A stretch of 64,000 bases of DNA from Acinetobacter kookii (GCF_900096895.1 NZ_FMYO01000010.1:24820-88819); one strand, 5' to 3'; positions 8,557 to 17,612 are shown, counted from the first letter of the stretch. Made by a program: numbers and translations. Notes: generated by a model from the sequence alone, not told the origin.

Positions 8557-9282
8557 ATGGCAACGTCTACTGCTTTTACGCTATTCACTTTAAATGGTGT
8601 AGATGCGCAAAAATTCCTTCAAGGTCAGGTTACTTTAAATACTGAAGCTTTGGCAGAAAACCTGACTCGCTATACCGCGATCTGTAGTTTAAAAGGACGT
8701 ATCCAGTTTGGCTTATGGCTGAAAAAAATCAATCCGGAAAGTTTTGAAATTGTGGTCACTGCCGATCAGGCCGAAGAATTTGCCAAACACATTAAAAAGT
8801 TTGGTGCTTTTTCGAAAATGAAACTGGAACAAGTCAGCCAAGTTTACCCTACCCTGAATGGCGCTAGTACTGACTTTTCCGCCAACGAAACCGATATCGC
8901 CGCTTGGCAGCTTCAAGCGATTGAAGCCGGTCAGGCCTGGATTGAAGCAACCACCGCTCAAGAATTCCAGCCGCAAGAACTGCGTTTGCATCAGCGTGAA
9001 GGCGTACATTACGACAAGGGCTGCTATTTGGGTCAGGAAATTATTGCGCGTCTCTGGTTCAAGGCAAAACCGAAACACTGGCTGCATTTGGTTCAAGGAA
9101 CAGGTTATGCCCCTGCCGCTGCAACCCAACTGAATAATGATGTTGAAGTGGTCAATAGCATTGCTGTTGATGGCGGTTATAAGGCCCTGGTCGTGGCTAA
9201 ACCGGAAGCATTGGCTGAATTAGGGCTACAAGTGTTAGATTTGCCTGAAGCCTTAAATGGCGATGTGGCGCGTCCACAATAA
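8557..9282 (+). CDS. ygfZ: YgfZ/CAF17-like folate-binding protein
   Basis: A 241-residue protein of the YgfZ/GcvT-like fold. The diagnostic K-G-C-Y-x-G-Q-E motif is intact at residues 154-161, with the conserved Cys at 156. YgfZ uses tetrahydrofolate to support assembly or repair of certain Fe-S enzymes such as MiaB. The ATG at 8557 is chosen because AGAGG lies six bases upstream; the in-frame GTG at 8533 has no such site. It is shorter than the E. coli protein (about 325 residues), as in other Acinetobacter. It appears to be a single-gene unit with terminators on both sides. Confidence 0.85.
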   Translation: MATSTAFTLFTLNGVDAQKFLQGQVTLNTEALAENLTRYTAICSLKGRIQFGLWLKKINPESFEIVVTADQAEEFAKHIKKFGAFSKMKLEQVSQVYPTLNGASTDFSANETDIAAWQLQAIEAGQAWIEATTAQEFQPQELRLHQREGVHYDKGCYLGQEIIARLWFKAKPKHWLHLVQGTGYAPAAATQLNNDVEVVNSIAVDGGYKALVVAKPEALAELGLQVLDLPEALNGDVARPQ

Positions 9283-9303
9283 ATTCTAAAGATTAAACTT
9301 CAT

Positions 9304-9333
9304 AAAAAAGCCTCCAACAATGGAGGCTTTTGA
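9304..9333. terminator. Bidirectional terminator between ygfZ and a convergent gene
   Basis: AAAAGCCTCC and GGAGGCTTTT form a stem around a short loop between two converging genes, with A and T runs on either side. Confidence 0.8.
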
Positions 9334-9337
9334 TTGA

Positions 9338-9583
9338 TTAAAAACCATGAAACAGTTTGTTCATATCTTTGCAGACATATTCTTTAAATGAATAATCGCG
9401 CGCATGCTTGGCATCAAATTTTGCTTCAAGTTCACCTTTTTTAAAGATATAGACCCGGTCCTCTTTGCTGACCAAATATTCAGCACCCAGTTTCATCAGC
9501 AATGCGTCAATTTTTTCTTCTTCAGCAATCGTACTGTCAAGATTGACCCGATCATAGGCCCGTTTAATCGCTTTAATGAACAT
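9338..9583 (-). CDS. Small conserved-looking hypothetical protein (81 aa)
   Basis: An 81-residue soluble, charged protein beginning MFIKAIKRAYDRVNLDST. It is predicted mostly helical in its first half, with an E/K-rich middle, and has no signal or membrane segment. It ends directly before a shared terminator, faces ygfZ, and has coding-like composition, which supports it as a real gene. I do not recognise a family. Confidence 0.6.
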   Translation of the reverse strand: MFIKAIKRAYDRVNLDSTIAEEEKIDALLMKLGAEYLVSKEDRVYIFKKGELEAKFDAKHARDYSFKEYVCKDMNKLFHGF

Positions 9584-9946
9584 TCATCTACTCACACATT
9601 AATTCAGTCGCGATTTAAACAAAGATTGGCTTAAAAACAAAGTACCGTTTCGCCACGGCATATTTTCATCTGTTTTTATCTGTGCCTGGGCTTGAAAGTT
9701 TTCAATTTTTTAGACACAAGACAATTGATATACAAAGCATTCAAATCGCTTAAGCTGGGTTTAAGATTGTCCGCACAGAATTCCTCCAGTAATGATTATG
9801 TAAATATCGATGAAATCTTATTGCAATGCACACATCATGTATTTACATTCGCATAAATAAACTTATGATGTTGTATGAAGTGTTCCACATTCATTTTAAA
9901 CACATAAATGGAATTATGTGCATGTTTATAAAAGGTTTTTAAAAAT
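9584..9946. other. Intergenic region with a spaced inverted repeat
   Basis: A 363-base divergent gap. It holds a perfect 9-bp inverted repeat, ATGTAAATA (9798-9806) and TATTTACAT (9840-9848), with a 33-base spacer, about 100 bases before the Sel1 gene. I see no RNA gene or coding sequence here. Confidence 0.45.
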
Positions 9947-10753
9947 ATGAAAAAAATTATACTTGCCGGCCTTATTGCTTTGTCTTCAAATTTCGCAATG
10001 GCTGAAATGGCAACCACTTCGGTTGATCCAGCCTTTGCCAAAATAGAAACCCTGGTCAAAGCCAACAATATGAAAGGTGCTTATCAGGAACTGGATAAAT
10101 TAGCCAAAACAGGAAATGCCCAGGCACTTTATAATCTGGCCTACCTGACCCAAACCGGACAGGGAACTGCCAAAGATGAGAAAAAAGCCGTCAAGCTGTA
10201 TCAGGAATCTGCAAACAAAGGCTATCCGGTAGCAAATTATGTATTGGGTAAAAACCACATCACCGGGACTTTAGGCCTTCCTCAGGACACTAAAAAAGCC
10301 AAACAGTATTTAGAAAAAGCGTCTAAGCAAGGCTTCGATGATGCCAGTGTCGATTTAGCCGTATTACTGTTTTCTGAAGGTACACCCGCATCAGATAAAC
10401 TGGCTTTGCAAAAACTAGAGCCGCTGATCAAAAAAGGCAATTATCAGGCCATTCATGCCAAAGCCTTATATGACATCAGCCAAGGTTTTAAAAACAAAAA
10501 CGAAGCCCCGATCAAGCAAGGCTTACAGAGCATTCAGGATCTGGCACAAAAAGGCTATATTCCCGCTTTAATGGCTGTGGGCAACATGTTTGCAAACGGT
10601 AAAATCGTTCCGCAAAATCTGCCTGAAGCGAAAAAGATTTTTGAGGCTTTAGCCAAAGAAAATGTTCCGCAAGCCAAAGAATCTTTAGCTGTGGTGGATA
10701 AAATGATTGCCGAACAGGCCAAAAATCCGCCTAAAGAGGCAAAGAAAAGCTAA
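9947..10753 (+). CDS. Secreted Sel1-repeat protein
   Basis: A 268-residue protein with a clear Sec signal peptide (about residues 1-19, ending AMA before Glu20). Several Sel1-type tetratricopeptide units follow, the clearest covering residues 50-130 with the pattern A-x-x-x-L-x-x-x-Y/G-x-G spaced about 36 residues apart (ALYNLAYLTQTGQG, ANYVLGKNHITG). More degenerate repeats run to residue 250, and the Lys-rich C-terminus ends KEAKKS. Sel1 proteins act as periplasmic protein-protein scaffolds. No partner is evident from the neighbours, so its client is unknown. Confidence 0.8.
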   Translation: MKKIILAGLIALSSNFAMAEMATTSVDPAFAKIETLVKANNMKGAYQELDKLAKTGNAQALYNLAYLTQTGQGTAKDEKKAVKLYQESANKGYPVANYVLGKNHITGTLGLPQDTKKAKQYLEKASKQGFDDASVDLAVLLFSEGTPASDKLALQKLEPLIKKGNYQAIHAKALYDISQGFKNKNEAPIKQGLQSIQDLAQKGYIPALMAVGNMFANGKIVPQNLPEAKKIFEALAKENVPQAKESLAVVDKMIAEQAKNPPKEAKKS

Positions 10754-10768
10754 GCACCAAGATGTTTT

Positions 10769-10797
10769 AAAAGCCCCGAAATCCGGGGTTTTTTTAT
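10769..10797 (+). terminator. Intrinsic terminator of the Sel1 gene
   Basis: CCCCG and CGGGG pair around a short loop, with A residues before and seven T residues after. Confidence 0.8.
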
Positions 10798-10837
10798 ACC
10801 GATTCTTTTGTTGTGATCCATGCTGAGCGTAAAAATT

Positions 10838-11764
10838 TTAAGCCCACCAGACAGTAATTAACACACTCACCACAATGAATCCTAAAATGGTGCTCATCAA
10901 TAAAGGCGTTAAAGTTTTTTCATTTAAACCATAAGCCTGACCTAACATGGCAAAAATGGTCGGCATCGGCAAAGCGGCAATAATGGTTCCGGCATAGACC
11001 ATCTCCTGACTCACATCGGTGAAATAACTCAACCCCAGAAACATCAGCAAAGGCATAATCAGGTTGCTGGAAATCACCAGATAAAAGCTTTGTACATTCA
11101 CGTACTTCAGCGTCAGCCCCACAATTCCCCCACCAATCGAGAACAAGGCCAGAGGCGACGCGGTTTGTCCGATCATGGCCAAAACCTGATCCAGCTGCCG
11201 AGGAATTTCAATCTGGAAAATGGCACAGGCCATCCCCAGCATGACGCCCATAAATAAAGGATTTTTCAATAAAGTGACCACTGTACTCTGGAGAATCTGG
11301 GCAAAATTAGCCTGTTGCGAGCTTCCCAGTTCAGCCAGAATCAGCACTGCCGGAATAAGCAGCACACTTTCAATGATCACGACCAACGAGGTATAGGTCA
11401 TCGCTTTTTGCCCCAGCAACAAGGACAATACCGCAGTACCAATGAGTCCGGTATTCGACATTGCCGCACCCAGCGACAGAACCGAAGACTGTGAACGGTT
11501 ATTTTTAAAATAATGTGAAACAATAAAAAAAGCCGTCACATATAAAATAAAAGTCACGCCGCTATAGACAAAGAAGTATTGGGGATACCAGATTTCATGC
11601 AAATCTTTTGACGCAAGCGACTGTAAAAACAACGCAGGCAAAGCAATTTTAATGGCAAAAGCACCAACGCTATTGAGCTGTACCTTGCTTAAAAGTTGCC
11701 ATTTTACCGAGAGATAACCGAAGGCCAATAAGAAAAAGATCGGCACGATGACCGAAAAGACCAT
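10838..11764 (-). CDS. AEC-family transporter (auxin efflux carrier type)
   Basis: A 308-residue integral membrane protein with about ten hydrophobic segments in two five-helix halves. The N-terminus (VPIFFLLAFGYLSVKW) and the motif AMSNTGLIG around residues 100-108 match bacterial AEC carriers, which export or import small organic acids such as malate or malonate. The matching C-terminal half includes LGMACAIFQIEIP. AAGGA precedes the ATG by ten bases. It lies 99 bases after the flavin oxidoreductase gene on the same strand and may be cotranscribed. Substrate cannot be deduced. Confidence 0.8.
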   Translation of the reverse strand: MVFSVIVPIFFLLAFGYLSVKWQLLSKVQLNSVGAFAIKIALPALFLQSLASKDLHEIWYPQYFFVYSGVTFILYVTAFFIVSHYFKNNRSQSSVLSLGAAMSNTGLIGTAVLSLLLGQKAMTYTSLVVIIESVLLIPAVLILAELGSSQQANFAQILQSTVVTLLKNPLFMGVMLGMACAIFQIEIPRQLDQVLAMIGQTASPLALFSIGGGIVGLTLKYVNVQSFYLVISSNLIMPLLMFLGLSYFTDVSQEMVYAGTIIAALPMPTIFAMLGQAYGLNEKTLTPLLMSTILGFIVVSVLITVWWA

Positions 11765-11863
11765 ATGGAATTTGTCCTTTCAATAAATAAAATTACCTGA
11801 TCAGACCCTGATGGATCAGAGTCCGAGCATTAAAATGTTCAAGCGAAATATCGGGATGGAGTA

Positions 11864-12973
11864 TTAAAAAGCACGAAACAATGCTTTTAACCCATGCGGC
11901 TGACAACGCAAATATTGCGGTGCAATTTGAATATTTTCACCCAATTCTGCTGCAGCATGCCATGGCCAGCGCGGGTCATATAGCATAGCACGTGCTAGAG
12001 CAATTGCGTCAGCTTGCTGATAATGCAAAATCCCTTCGGCCTGCATCGCTTCTGTAATCAAACCCACGGCAATCACCGGGATATTGACTGTTTTCTTGAT
12101 GGCTTCAGCAAAGGGCACCTGATACCCTGGTTGTAGCTCAATTTTCTGTTGGGCATGCAAGCCACCACTCGACACATGAATATATACGGCGCCCAATTGC
12201 TCTAAAGCTTTGGACAGACCGATTGAAGATTCGATATCCCAACTGTCCTGCCCCTCCATCCAGTCCGTTGCAGAAATACGCACGCCTATAGGATAACCTT
12301 CAGGAACTGCATTCTTCATGGCCTGAAAAACTTCCAGCGTTAAGCGAATACGGTTCTCGAAACTGCCGCCATATTCGTCCTGACGCTGATTCGATAACGG
12401 CGACATAAATTGATGCAGCAAATAGCCATGGGCTGCATGCACTTCAATCAGGTCAAACCCGGCATCTACCGCACGCTTGGCCGCATTAGCAAAGTCTTGA
12501 ATCACTTGCCGGATTTCATCTTTACTCAGCGCATGTGGCGGGTGATCAGTCGGATTAAACGGCAAATCACTGGCAGAAACTGTTTGCCAGCCATGAGTCT
12601 CTTCCGGCTTAAATTGGCCTTTTCCATTCCAGGGTTTATCGGTAGAAGATTTACGCCCTGCGTGTGCCAGTTGTACTGCAAAAGGCATAGGCGAAAGTGT
12701 CTTTATTTTTGTCAGCAATGCCTTAATCTGATCACGCTGGGTATCATTCCACAGCCCCAAATCGGCATAACTGATCCGCCCTTCATCTTGCACTGCTGTT
12801 GCTTCAACAATACATAAACCTGCACCAGACAAGGCATAATTGGCCCATTGCTGTTCATGCCAATAAGTCACTTCGCCCTGTTCTGTTGCCGAATACTGGC
12901 ACATTGGAGCAATCACAATTTTATTGCTCAGTTTTAATGAACCAAACTGAATCGGTTGAAATAATAACGCCAC
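11864..12973 (-). CDS. NADH:flavin oxidoreductase, old yellow enzyme family (YqjM/XenA type)
   Basis: A 369-residue TIM-barrel flavoprotein. It shows the YqjM/XenA class signature: the redox-tuning cysteine in PMCQYSA (C25), QLAHAGRKSS, and the strongly conserved EVHAAHGYLLHQFMSPLSN followed by DEYGGSFENR. The enzyme reduces activated C=C bonds of enals, enones or nitro compounds using NAD(P)H. The start is GTG at 12973, preceded by GAGGGGG seven bases upstream. The TonB-receptor gene ends only 15 bases upstream, so the two probably form an operon. The physiological substrate is unknown. Confidence 0.87.
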   Translation of the reverse strand: MALLFQPIQFGSLKLSNKIVIAPMCQYSATEQGEVTYWHEQQWANYALSGAGLCIVEATAVQDEGRISYADLGLWNDTQRDQIKALLTKIKTLSPMPFAVQLAHAGRKSSTDKPWNGKGQFKPEETHGWQTVSASDLPFNPTDHPPHALSKDEIRQVIQDFANAAKRAVDAGFDLIEVHAAHGYLLHQFMSPLSNQRQDEYGGSFENRIRLTLEVFQAMKNAVPEGYPIGVRISATDWMEGQDSWDIESSIGLSKALEQLGAVYIHVSSGGLHAQQKIELQPGYQVPFAEAIKKTVNIPVIAVGLITEAMQAEGILHYQQADAIALARAMLYDPRWPWHAAAELGENIQIAPQYLRCQPHGLKALFRAF

Positions 12974-12988
12974 GTTTGGCCCCCTCTG

Positions 12989-15094
12989 TTAGAATACTTT
13001 GCTCACACTTAATCCCGCACTCCAGTTCAAACCATCTGCGGGTTCAAAGAAGCGCCCATTGCCATCATTGACAATCACTGAACCGACATAGTCCTCATCC
13101 AGAATATTATCAACTCTAGCAAAAGTCCGGACTTTCCAGTCGGCCTGTTTCCAGACATATCCTGCATTGGCCGAAACCAAGCTATAGCCTGATGCGGCAT
13201 CGCTATTTGCATCATCTACATAGATTTTGTCCATATAACGGACATCAATACCCGCATTAAAGCCGGTTTCCGGCTGCCAGCCCAAAGAGGCAAAAGCCTG
13301 ATTTCTGGCAATGCCGGGAATCTTGTTGCCTTTCTGCACCGTACTGTCCGGAATCGCTGCGTCAAATGTAGCATCAATATAGCTGTAGCTGGCTTGGGCA
13401 GTTAAATCACGCCATAGATTTTTGTTCCAGGACAGCTCTATCCCTTCACGTCGCGTTTTATCCGCATTCTTATAGGTCGCACGGCCATCTATTGTCCCCG
13501 CAGAGACAATATCGTCTCGGGTTTTGCTTTGGAAAACTGCAGCCGTGAAAGCCCCCCATGCATTTTGCGCTTTTACACCCAGCTCATAATTATCGCTGCT
13601 GGCAGGGCGTAAATTAAAGTTTATGCCCTCATTTGCGGAATAGGCCATTTCGGTAAAGGTCGGTGTTTCAAAACCTTTGGCATAGCTGGCATAGGCATTC
13701 AGCTGATCCTTGATTTTCCAGCTTAAAGCCGCCGAAGGCAGCACTTTGTCATAGTCGGTCTTGCCGCTGTCATCGCCATTGCCTGTGACAATATAGTGAT
13801 CGTTGGACTCGTAATGCACATTGCTATAACGCAGCCCTGCATCCAAAGTCCAGCTTGGCATGAAATCCCAGGAGGCCTGCAAATAAGGATCCAGATTCCA
13901 GAGGATATTCTGCTCATCCCGGCGTAGATTACCTTTTACGCCAAACTGCCCATTGGCATTAAAGTTTTCATATCCCTGACGGTCTTCATCCATATAGTCA
14001 AAGGCCAGTCCCGCGGTCAACCGTGTATTGGGCAGCAAATCTTTACCCGTCCAGCGCAAGTCCGTACCGTAATAATCACGGCTGAAATCAATTACCCCAC
14101 CGGCATGACGCGGGTTATTTTGCGGTGCCCGAGGAATCGACTGGTATTGTATGACTTCACGATGTCCCAGATAAGCCATGGCATACAGTTCATGCTGATC
14201 GCTGACTGGTTTTGACCAGGTCAGACCGGTCTGGGTCTGATTGATTTCTTTACGCACATCGTATTGGTTGGAAGCATCATTGACCTGTTTGGGATTATTT
14301 TTCCACTGGTTTCGATTCAAGCCCTGCGGATCATCCGCATTAATATCGACATGGTTCACAATCCAGTTCAGCCTGGAACCGTCATCCAGGTTCCAGGTCA
14401 GTTTGGCATTGCTGAGTACTTTTCTGGCCGCGCTATGCTCACGATAACCATCGGTATCAAAATAGGATGAACTGACCACATAGCTCGGCTCACCGGCTTG
14501 ATCTGCACCACCTTGCAACACCACATCGGCACGGCTTTTATGCTGACTGCCCCCTGAATAACCCAGTTCAATGGAATCTTGGCCTTCGCCCTGTTTGGTC
14601 GTGGTCAAAATTGTGCCGCCAGAAGAATTGCCATACAGTGCAGAAAATGGCCCACCCAACACTTCAATATGATCCAGGCTGATTAAATCGATATTTGAGG
14701 TCTGGCCCTGCCCATCCGGCATGCTTGCAGGAATACCGTCAACATATAAACGGATACCACGCACCCCAAAAGTTGAACGTGCACCAAAGCCACGCATGGA
14801 AATCTGTAAATCCTGGGCGTAATTTTCACGGTTATTCAACTGTAGCCCTGGCACACCTTGTAAGGTTTCAGAAAGATTGACCCCCAGATGATTAGCCTTG
14901 CTATCTTGTTCGATTCGATATACAGAAGCCGGTGTTTGCAGCCATTCAGTATCCGTACGTGTCGCTTCTATTTTTAGGATAGGAAGCAAAACAGGTTCCG
15001 CAGAACCTGTTTGTGCATATAGATTTTGGCAGATGCATGCTGTTAAGCAAAGCAAACTCGTGTGGAAGGACATCATCAGATTGTTACTTTGCAT
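12989..15094 (-). CDS. TonB-dependent outer-membrane receptor
   Basis: A 701-residue receptor. After an N-terminal signal sequence ending near LYAQ, a plug domain covers about residues 45-165. It includes SETLQGVPGLQLNNRE, SMRGFGARSTFGVRG and GPFSALYGNSSGGTI, the usual plug motifs. A 22-strand barrel follows, ending in the C-terminal phenylalanine (VSKVF) recognised by the BAM complex. The TonB box probably lies near LPILKIEA. Such receptors import siderophores, copper chelates or other scarce solutes. No Fur-box-like sequence is obvious upstream. Co-transcription with an old yellow enzyme and possibly an AEC carrier suggests an organic substrate, but this is speculative. Confidence 0.87.
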   Translation of the reverse strand: MQSNNLMMSFHTSLLCLTACICQNLYAQTGSAEPVLLPILKIEATRTDTEWLQTPASVYRIEQDSKANHLGVNLSETLQGVPGLQLNNRENYAQDLQISMRGFGARSTFGVRGIRLYVDGIPASMPDGQGQTSNIDLISLDHIEVLGGPFSALYGNSSGGTILTTTKQGEGQDSIELGYSGGSQHKSRADVVLQGGADQAGEPSYVVSSSYFDTDGYREHSAARKVLSNAKLTWNLDDGSRLNWIVNHVDINADDPQGLNRNQWKNNPKQVNDASNQYDVRKEINQTQTGLTWSKPVSDQHELYAMAYLGHREVIQYQSIPRAPQNNPRHAGGVIDFSRDYYGTDLRWTGKDLLPNTRLTAGLAFDYMDEDRQGYENFNANGQFGVKGNLRRDEQNILWNLDPYLQASWDFMPSWTLDAGLRYSNVHYESNDHYIVTGNGDDSGKTDYDKVLPSAALSWKIKDQLNAYASYAKGFETPTFTEMAYSANEGINFNLRPASSDNYELGVKAQNAWGAFTAAVFQSKTRDDIVSAGTIDGRATYKNADKTRREGIELSWNKNLWRDLTAQASYSYIDATFDAAIPDSTVQKGNKIPGIARNQAFASLGWQPETGFNAGIDVRYMDKIYVDDANSDAASGYSLVSANAGYVWKQADWKVRTFARVDNILDEDYVGSVIVNDGNGRFFEPADGLNWSAGLSVSKVF

Positions 15095-15140
15095 GGGCCT
15101 GTACCTGCCTTCTTCTCAGTTAGAACGCGATTCTTGATCC

Positions 15141-15474
15141 TCAGCCTAACACGAATACATTATTCACATTGTAGGTTAATCCTGGATGGATCACATCTTG
15201 CAAGTTTGGACGAATCATCAGCCATTGGGTAGGATTAGGACTGTCATTCAATTCCACATTATATTCCGCACTGGCATTAAATACAGGGCTTGTTACACGT
15301 CGTTGACATGTACACGGTTAATGGCCACACCTGAAATGGCATTGGGATGGAAACGAAACCAGCCGCTATATTTTAAACCGCAAGCCATTGTGAAACCGGC
15401 ACCTTCATTCACAGCGTGCCTCGCCATTTGTCCATGTGTGTCGCCTACAGTGCAGTGTTTCAAACCGGTTCAGG
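15141..15474 (-). pseudogene. Remnant of an OprB-type carbohydrate porin (C-terminal part)
   Basis: No intact frame exists, but two minus-strand frames in succession give convincing porin sequence. The first (about 15474-15300) reads a degraded stretch ending SGVAINRVHVNDV and then a stop. The other frame continues with FNASAEYNVELN, PTQWLMIRPNLQ and NNVFVLG before a TGA at 15141. The order and spacing match the last strands of OprB carbohydrate-selective porins, whose usual form has AEY.ELNY...WL.IRPNLQY..HPGG. A frameshift near 15300, substitutions (Tyr to Asp) and lack of the N-terminal two thirds show long decay. It differs in sequence from the intact porin at 34128-35408. Confidence 0.7.
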
Positions 15475-15667
15475 ACCTCGGGTACGGGAAACAAAAAATC
15501 TTATCCTGAACATTTTTGGCTGATGAAATAAATCTCTGATGTCGACATTTTTAAGGTGCATCAAAATAAAATAATCGGCCATTTTTCTGGTTTTCCTTTC
15601 GCATTTTTACTTGCAATCAAGCTGAAATCGCCCAATATTAGCCATATTCTCCTGTCTCTGATCTGCC

Positions 15668-16528
15668 ATGCCCGAATTACCTGAAGTTGAAACCACCAAA
15701 ACCAGTCTTTTGCCACTGTTGGAGCAAACCGTCTTAAAGGTAGAAGTCCGTCAACCGAGCTTACGTTGGCCTATTCCTGAAAATATACAGAAATTGGTGG
15801 GACAAAAATTAGTTCAGCTGACCCGCCGTTCCAAATATATTCTGGCTGAATTTGAACAGGACAGCATGCTTTGGCATTTGGGCATGTCGGGCAGCTTCAG
15901 ATTGTGTGCAACAACAGATGAACTGCGTAAACACGATCATCTGATCATTCAATTTGAAGATATTGAACTGCGTTATCATGATCCTCGCCGTTTTGGCTGT
16001 ATTTTATGGTTAAATGCTGCGACTCAAAGCAAACTGATTGACACTTTAGGTCCTGAACCTTTGAGCGATGATTTCAATGCAAACTACCTGGCTGAGAAAC
16101 TCAAAAACAAACAGGTTGGCACTAAAGTTGCAATTATGGATAACCATGTTGTGGTTGGTGTGGGCAATATCTACGCGACAGAAAGTTTGTTTAATTTAGG
16201 CATTCACCCGGCACAACCTGCAAAAAATTTAAGCTTTGCACAGATTGAAAAACTTGTGATTGAAATTAAACGTATTTTGCAGCAAGCCATAGATTTAGGG
16301 GGTTCTACCTTGCGTGACTATACCAATGCCATGGGTGAAAATGGTTATTTTCAGCAAACCCTGCTTGCTTATGGTCGTGCCGGTGAAATGTGTGTGAACT
16401 GCGAAACCACGCTTGAAAATATAAAACTTGGACAACGTGCCTCTGTGTTCTGTCCTGAGTGCCAACCTTTAAAAAAAGCCAAAGTGACACCTCAACGTGT
16501 TGCCAAGTCGCGAGGGAAAACTTCATGA
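15668..16528 (+). CDS. mutM: Formamidopyrimidine-DNA glycosylase (Fpg/MutM)
   Basis: A 286-residue base-excision repair glycosylase that removes 8-oxoguanine and formamidopyrimidines. The N-terminus MPELPEVE supplies the catalytic Pro2 and Glu3, and Lys56 (RRSKYIL) is the conserved lysine. The helix-two-turn-helix region contains NHVVVGVGNIYATESLF, followed by a C-terminal zinc finger CVNC...CPEC with the DNA-contacting Arg in GQRAS. A basic tail of about 20 residues beyond the finger makes it slightly longer than the typical 270. Its TGA overlaps the start of the parvulin gene (ATGA), so the two are cotranslated. Confidence 0.95.
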   Translation: MPELPEVETTKTSLLPLLEQTVLKVEVRQPSLRWPIPENIQKLVGQKLVQLTRRSKYILAEFEQDSMLWHLGMSGSFRLCATTDELRKHDHLIIQFEDIELRYHDPRRFGCILWLNAATQSKLIDTLGPEPLSDDFNANYLAEKLKNKQVGTKVAIMDNHVVVGVGNIYATESLFNLGIHPAQPAKNLSFAQIEKLVIEIKRILQQAIDLGGSTLRDYTNAMGENGYFQQTLLAYGRAGEMCVNCETTLENIKLGQRASVFCPECQPLKKAKVTPQRVAKSRGKTS

Positions 16529-16806
16529 AAACTGCGATTGTTCGTCACATCCTTGTCAAAGATAAAGATACCTGTGAACAACTCAAAAAGCGTATTCAAT
16601 CCGGTGCTGACTTTGCAAAAATTGCGAAGCAATATTCCACCTGCCCTTCGGGCAAAAAAGGAGGTGAGCTAGGTGAAGTCAAGAAAGGACAACTGGTACC
16701 AGTCATTGATAAACTGGTCTTTACTGCAGCTGAACGTGTTTTACACGGCCCTGTCAAAAGTCAGTTTGGTTTTCACCTGGTTGAAGTTAAGTTTCGCATG
16801 GACTAA
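16525..16806 (+). CDS. Parvulin-type peptidyl-prolyl isomerase (PpiC-like)
   Basis: A 93-residue single-domain rotamase beginning MKTAIVRHILVKDKDT. Parvulin motifs are clear: RHILV, GADFAKIAKQYSTCPSGKKG, GGELGEVKKGQLVP and QFGFHLVEV. The size and lack of a signal peptide match cytoplasmic PpiC, which catalyses cis/trans isomerisation of prolyl bonds. The ATG at 16525 overlaps the mutM stop codon and has GAGGG eight bases upstream inside mutM; longer in-frame starts within mutM lack support. Its 3' end overlaps the converging broken HAD gene by about 20 bases. Confidence 0.9.
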   Translation: MKTAIVRHILVKDKDTCEQLKKRIQSGADFAKIAKQYSTCPSGKKGGELGEVKKGQLVPVIDKLVFTAAERVLHGPVKSQFGFHLVEVKFRMD

Positions 16807-17498
16807 ACATCTGTTTTAAATCACTTAAGAATTCAGTCCATGTATGGGGCTGAATTTCTGTATCTTGCTGCTGGGCAGGACTGATCCAGTAGGTGTGCAA
16901 CCCTAACTGTTGTGCTGCTTGTATATCCACTTCATTGTCATCTCCATCCATTAAGCATTGCTGTGGATGAAGCTTAAAAGCCTGACAAACGTTTAAAAAT
17001 GCCTGGGGATGGGGTTTGGCAACACCCTGCTCATCACTTATAAAATAATGTGTACACCAACGCTCTAAATGAAGATGACGGATTTTTTGCAATTGACCTT
17101 ATGCAGGTCCATTGGTCAGTACTGCCATCTGCAAGCCTAAAGCCTGGCATAGGTTTAATGCCTCTTCTGCACCCTCACAAAAATGATGATGTTGTAAAGC
17201 ATGCTGCATGAAGCTTTGGTTTAATGTTGTCGCCCAAATCCACATCATCAATACCACATTGCTGTAAGGGCTTGAGATAACGATATAGACGATATTCGCT
17301 TACCGTTAAATCCTGCTGCATATAGGCGTCCCACAAAGTGTCATGCAATACCTCATAGGCCTGCCAAAAGACATCTACAGACAGGTGCTGAACAATCTTT
17401 TCATTCAACTGCTGTCTGGCAAAGCGCTGTGTCCGATCCCAGTCCAACAAGGTATGATCAAGATCAAAAATCACCAATTTCAGCATGGGTTGGTCCAT
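16787..17498 (-). pseudogene. HAD-family phosphatase (YjjG-like) with frameshift and nonsense codon
   Basis: The N-terminal part (17498-17175) has the HAD nucleophile motif VIFDLDHTLLDWD. The C-terminal part (to 16787) has VAKPHPQAF and MDGDDNEVDIQAAQQLG, matching HAD motifs 3 and 4. Between them the protein changes frame near 17230, where the open frame shifts to one reading LNQSFMQHALQ...MAVLTNGPA. A TAA at 17099-17101 then interrupts that frame just after the motif 2 sequence LTNGP. Reading through gives continuous HAD homology, so this is one gene broken by a single-base indel and a nonsense change. Two independent lesions argue against simple sequencing error. Intact relatives dephosphorylate nucleotides or sugar phosphates. 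Confidence 0.8.
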
Positions 17499-17584
17499 AA
17501 AACAGAAGGTCGAACATCACAAAGGGTAGACACTAGATTTAAAATCTAAATTTAAAATCCAAGCCAACAGTTATGAGTAAAAAT

Positions 17585-17612
17585 AAAAAACGGCACAGAG
17601 AGTGCCGTTTTT
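17585..17612. terminator. Bidirectional terminator after mscL
   Basis: CGGCAC and GTGCCG pair around a five-base loop, flanked by A6 and T7 runs. Confidence 0.8.

Noticed and set aside
15186..15509. 107-residue plus-strand frame between the TonB receptor and mutM
   Set aside because: It lies opposite the porin remnant, where the minus strand gives recognisable porin strands. The plus-strand protein has no domain.
16459..16524. N-terminal extension of the parvulin into mutM
   Set aside because: The ATG at 16525 gives the normal parvulin start with a good ribosome-binding site; the extension is just mutM read in another frame.
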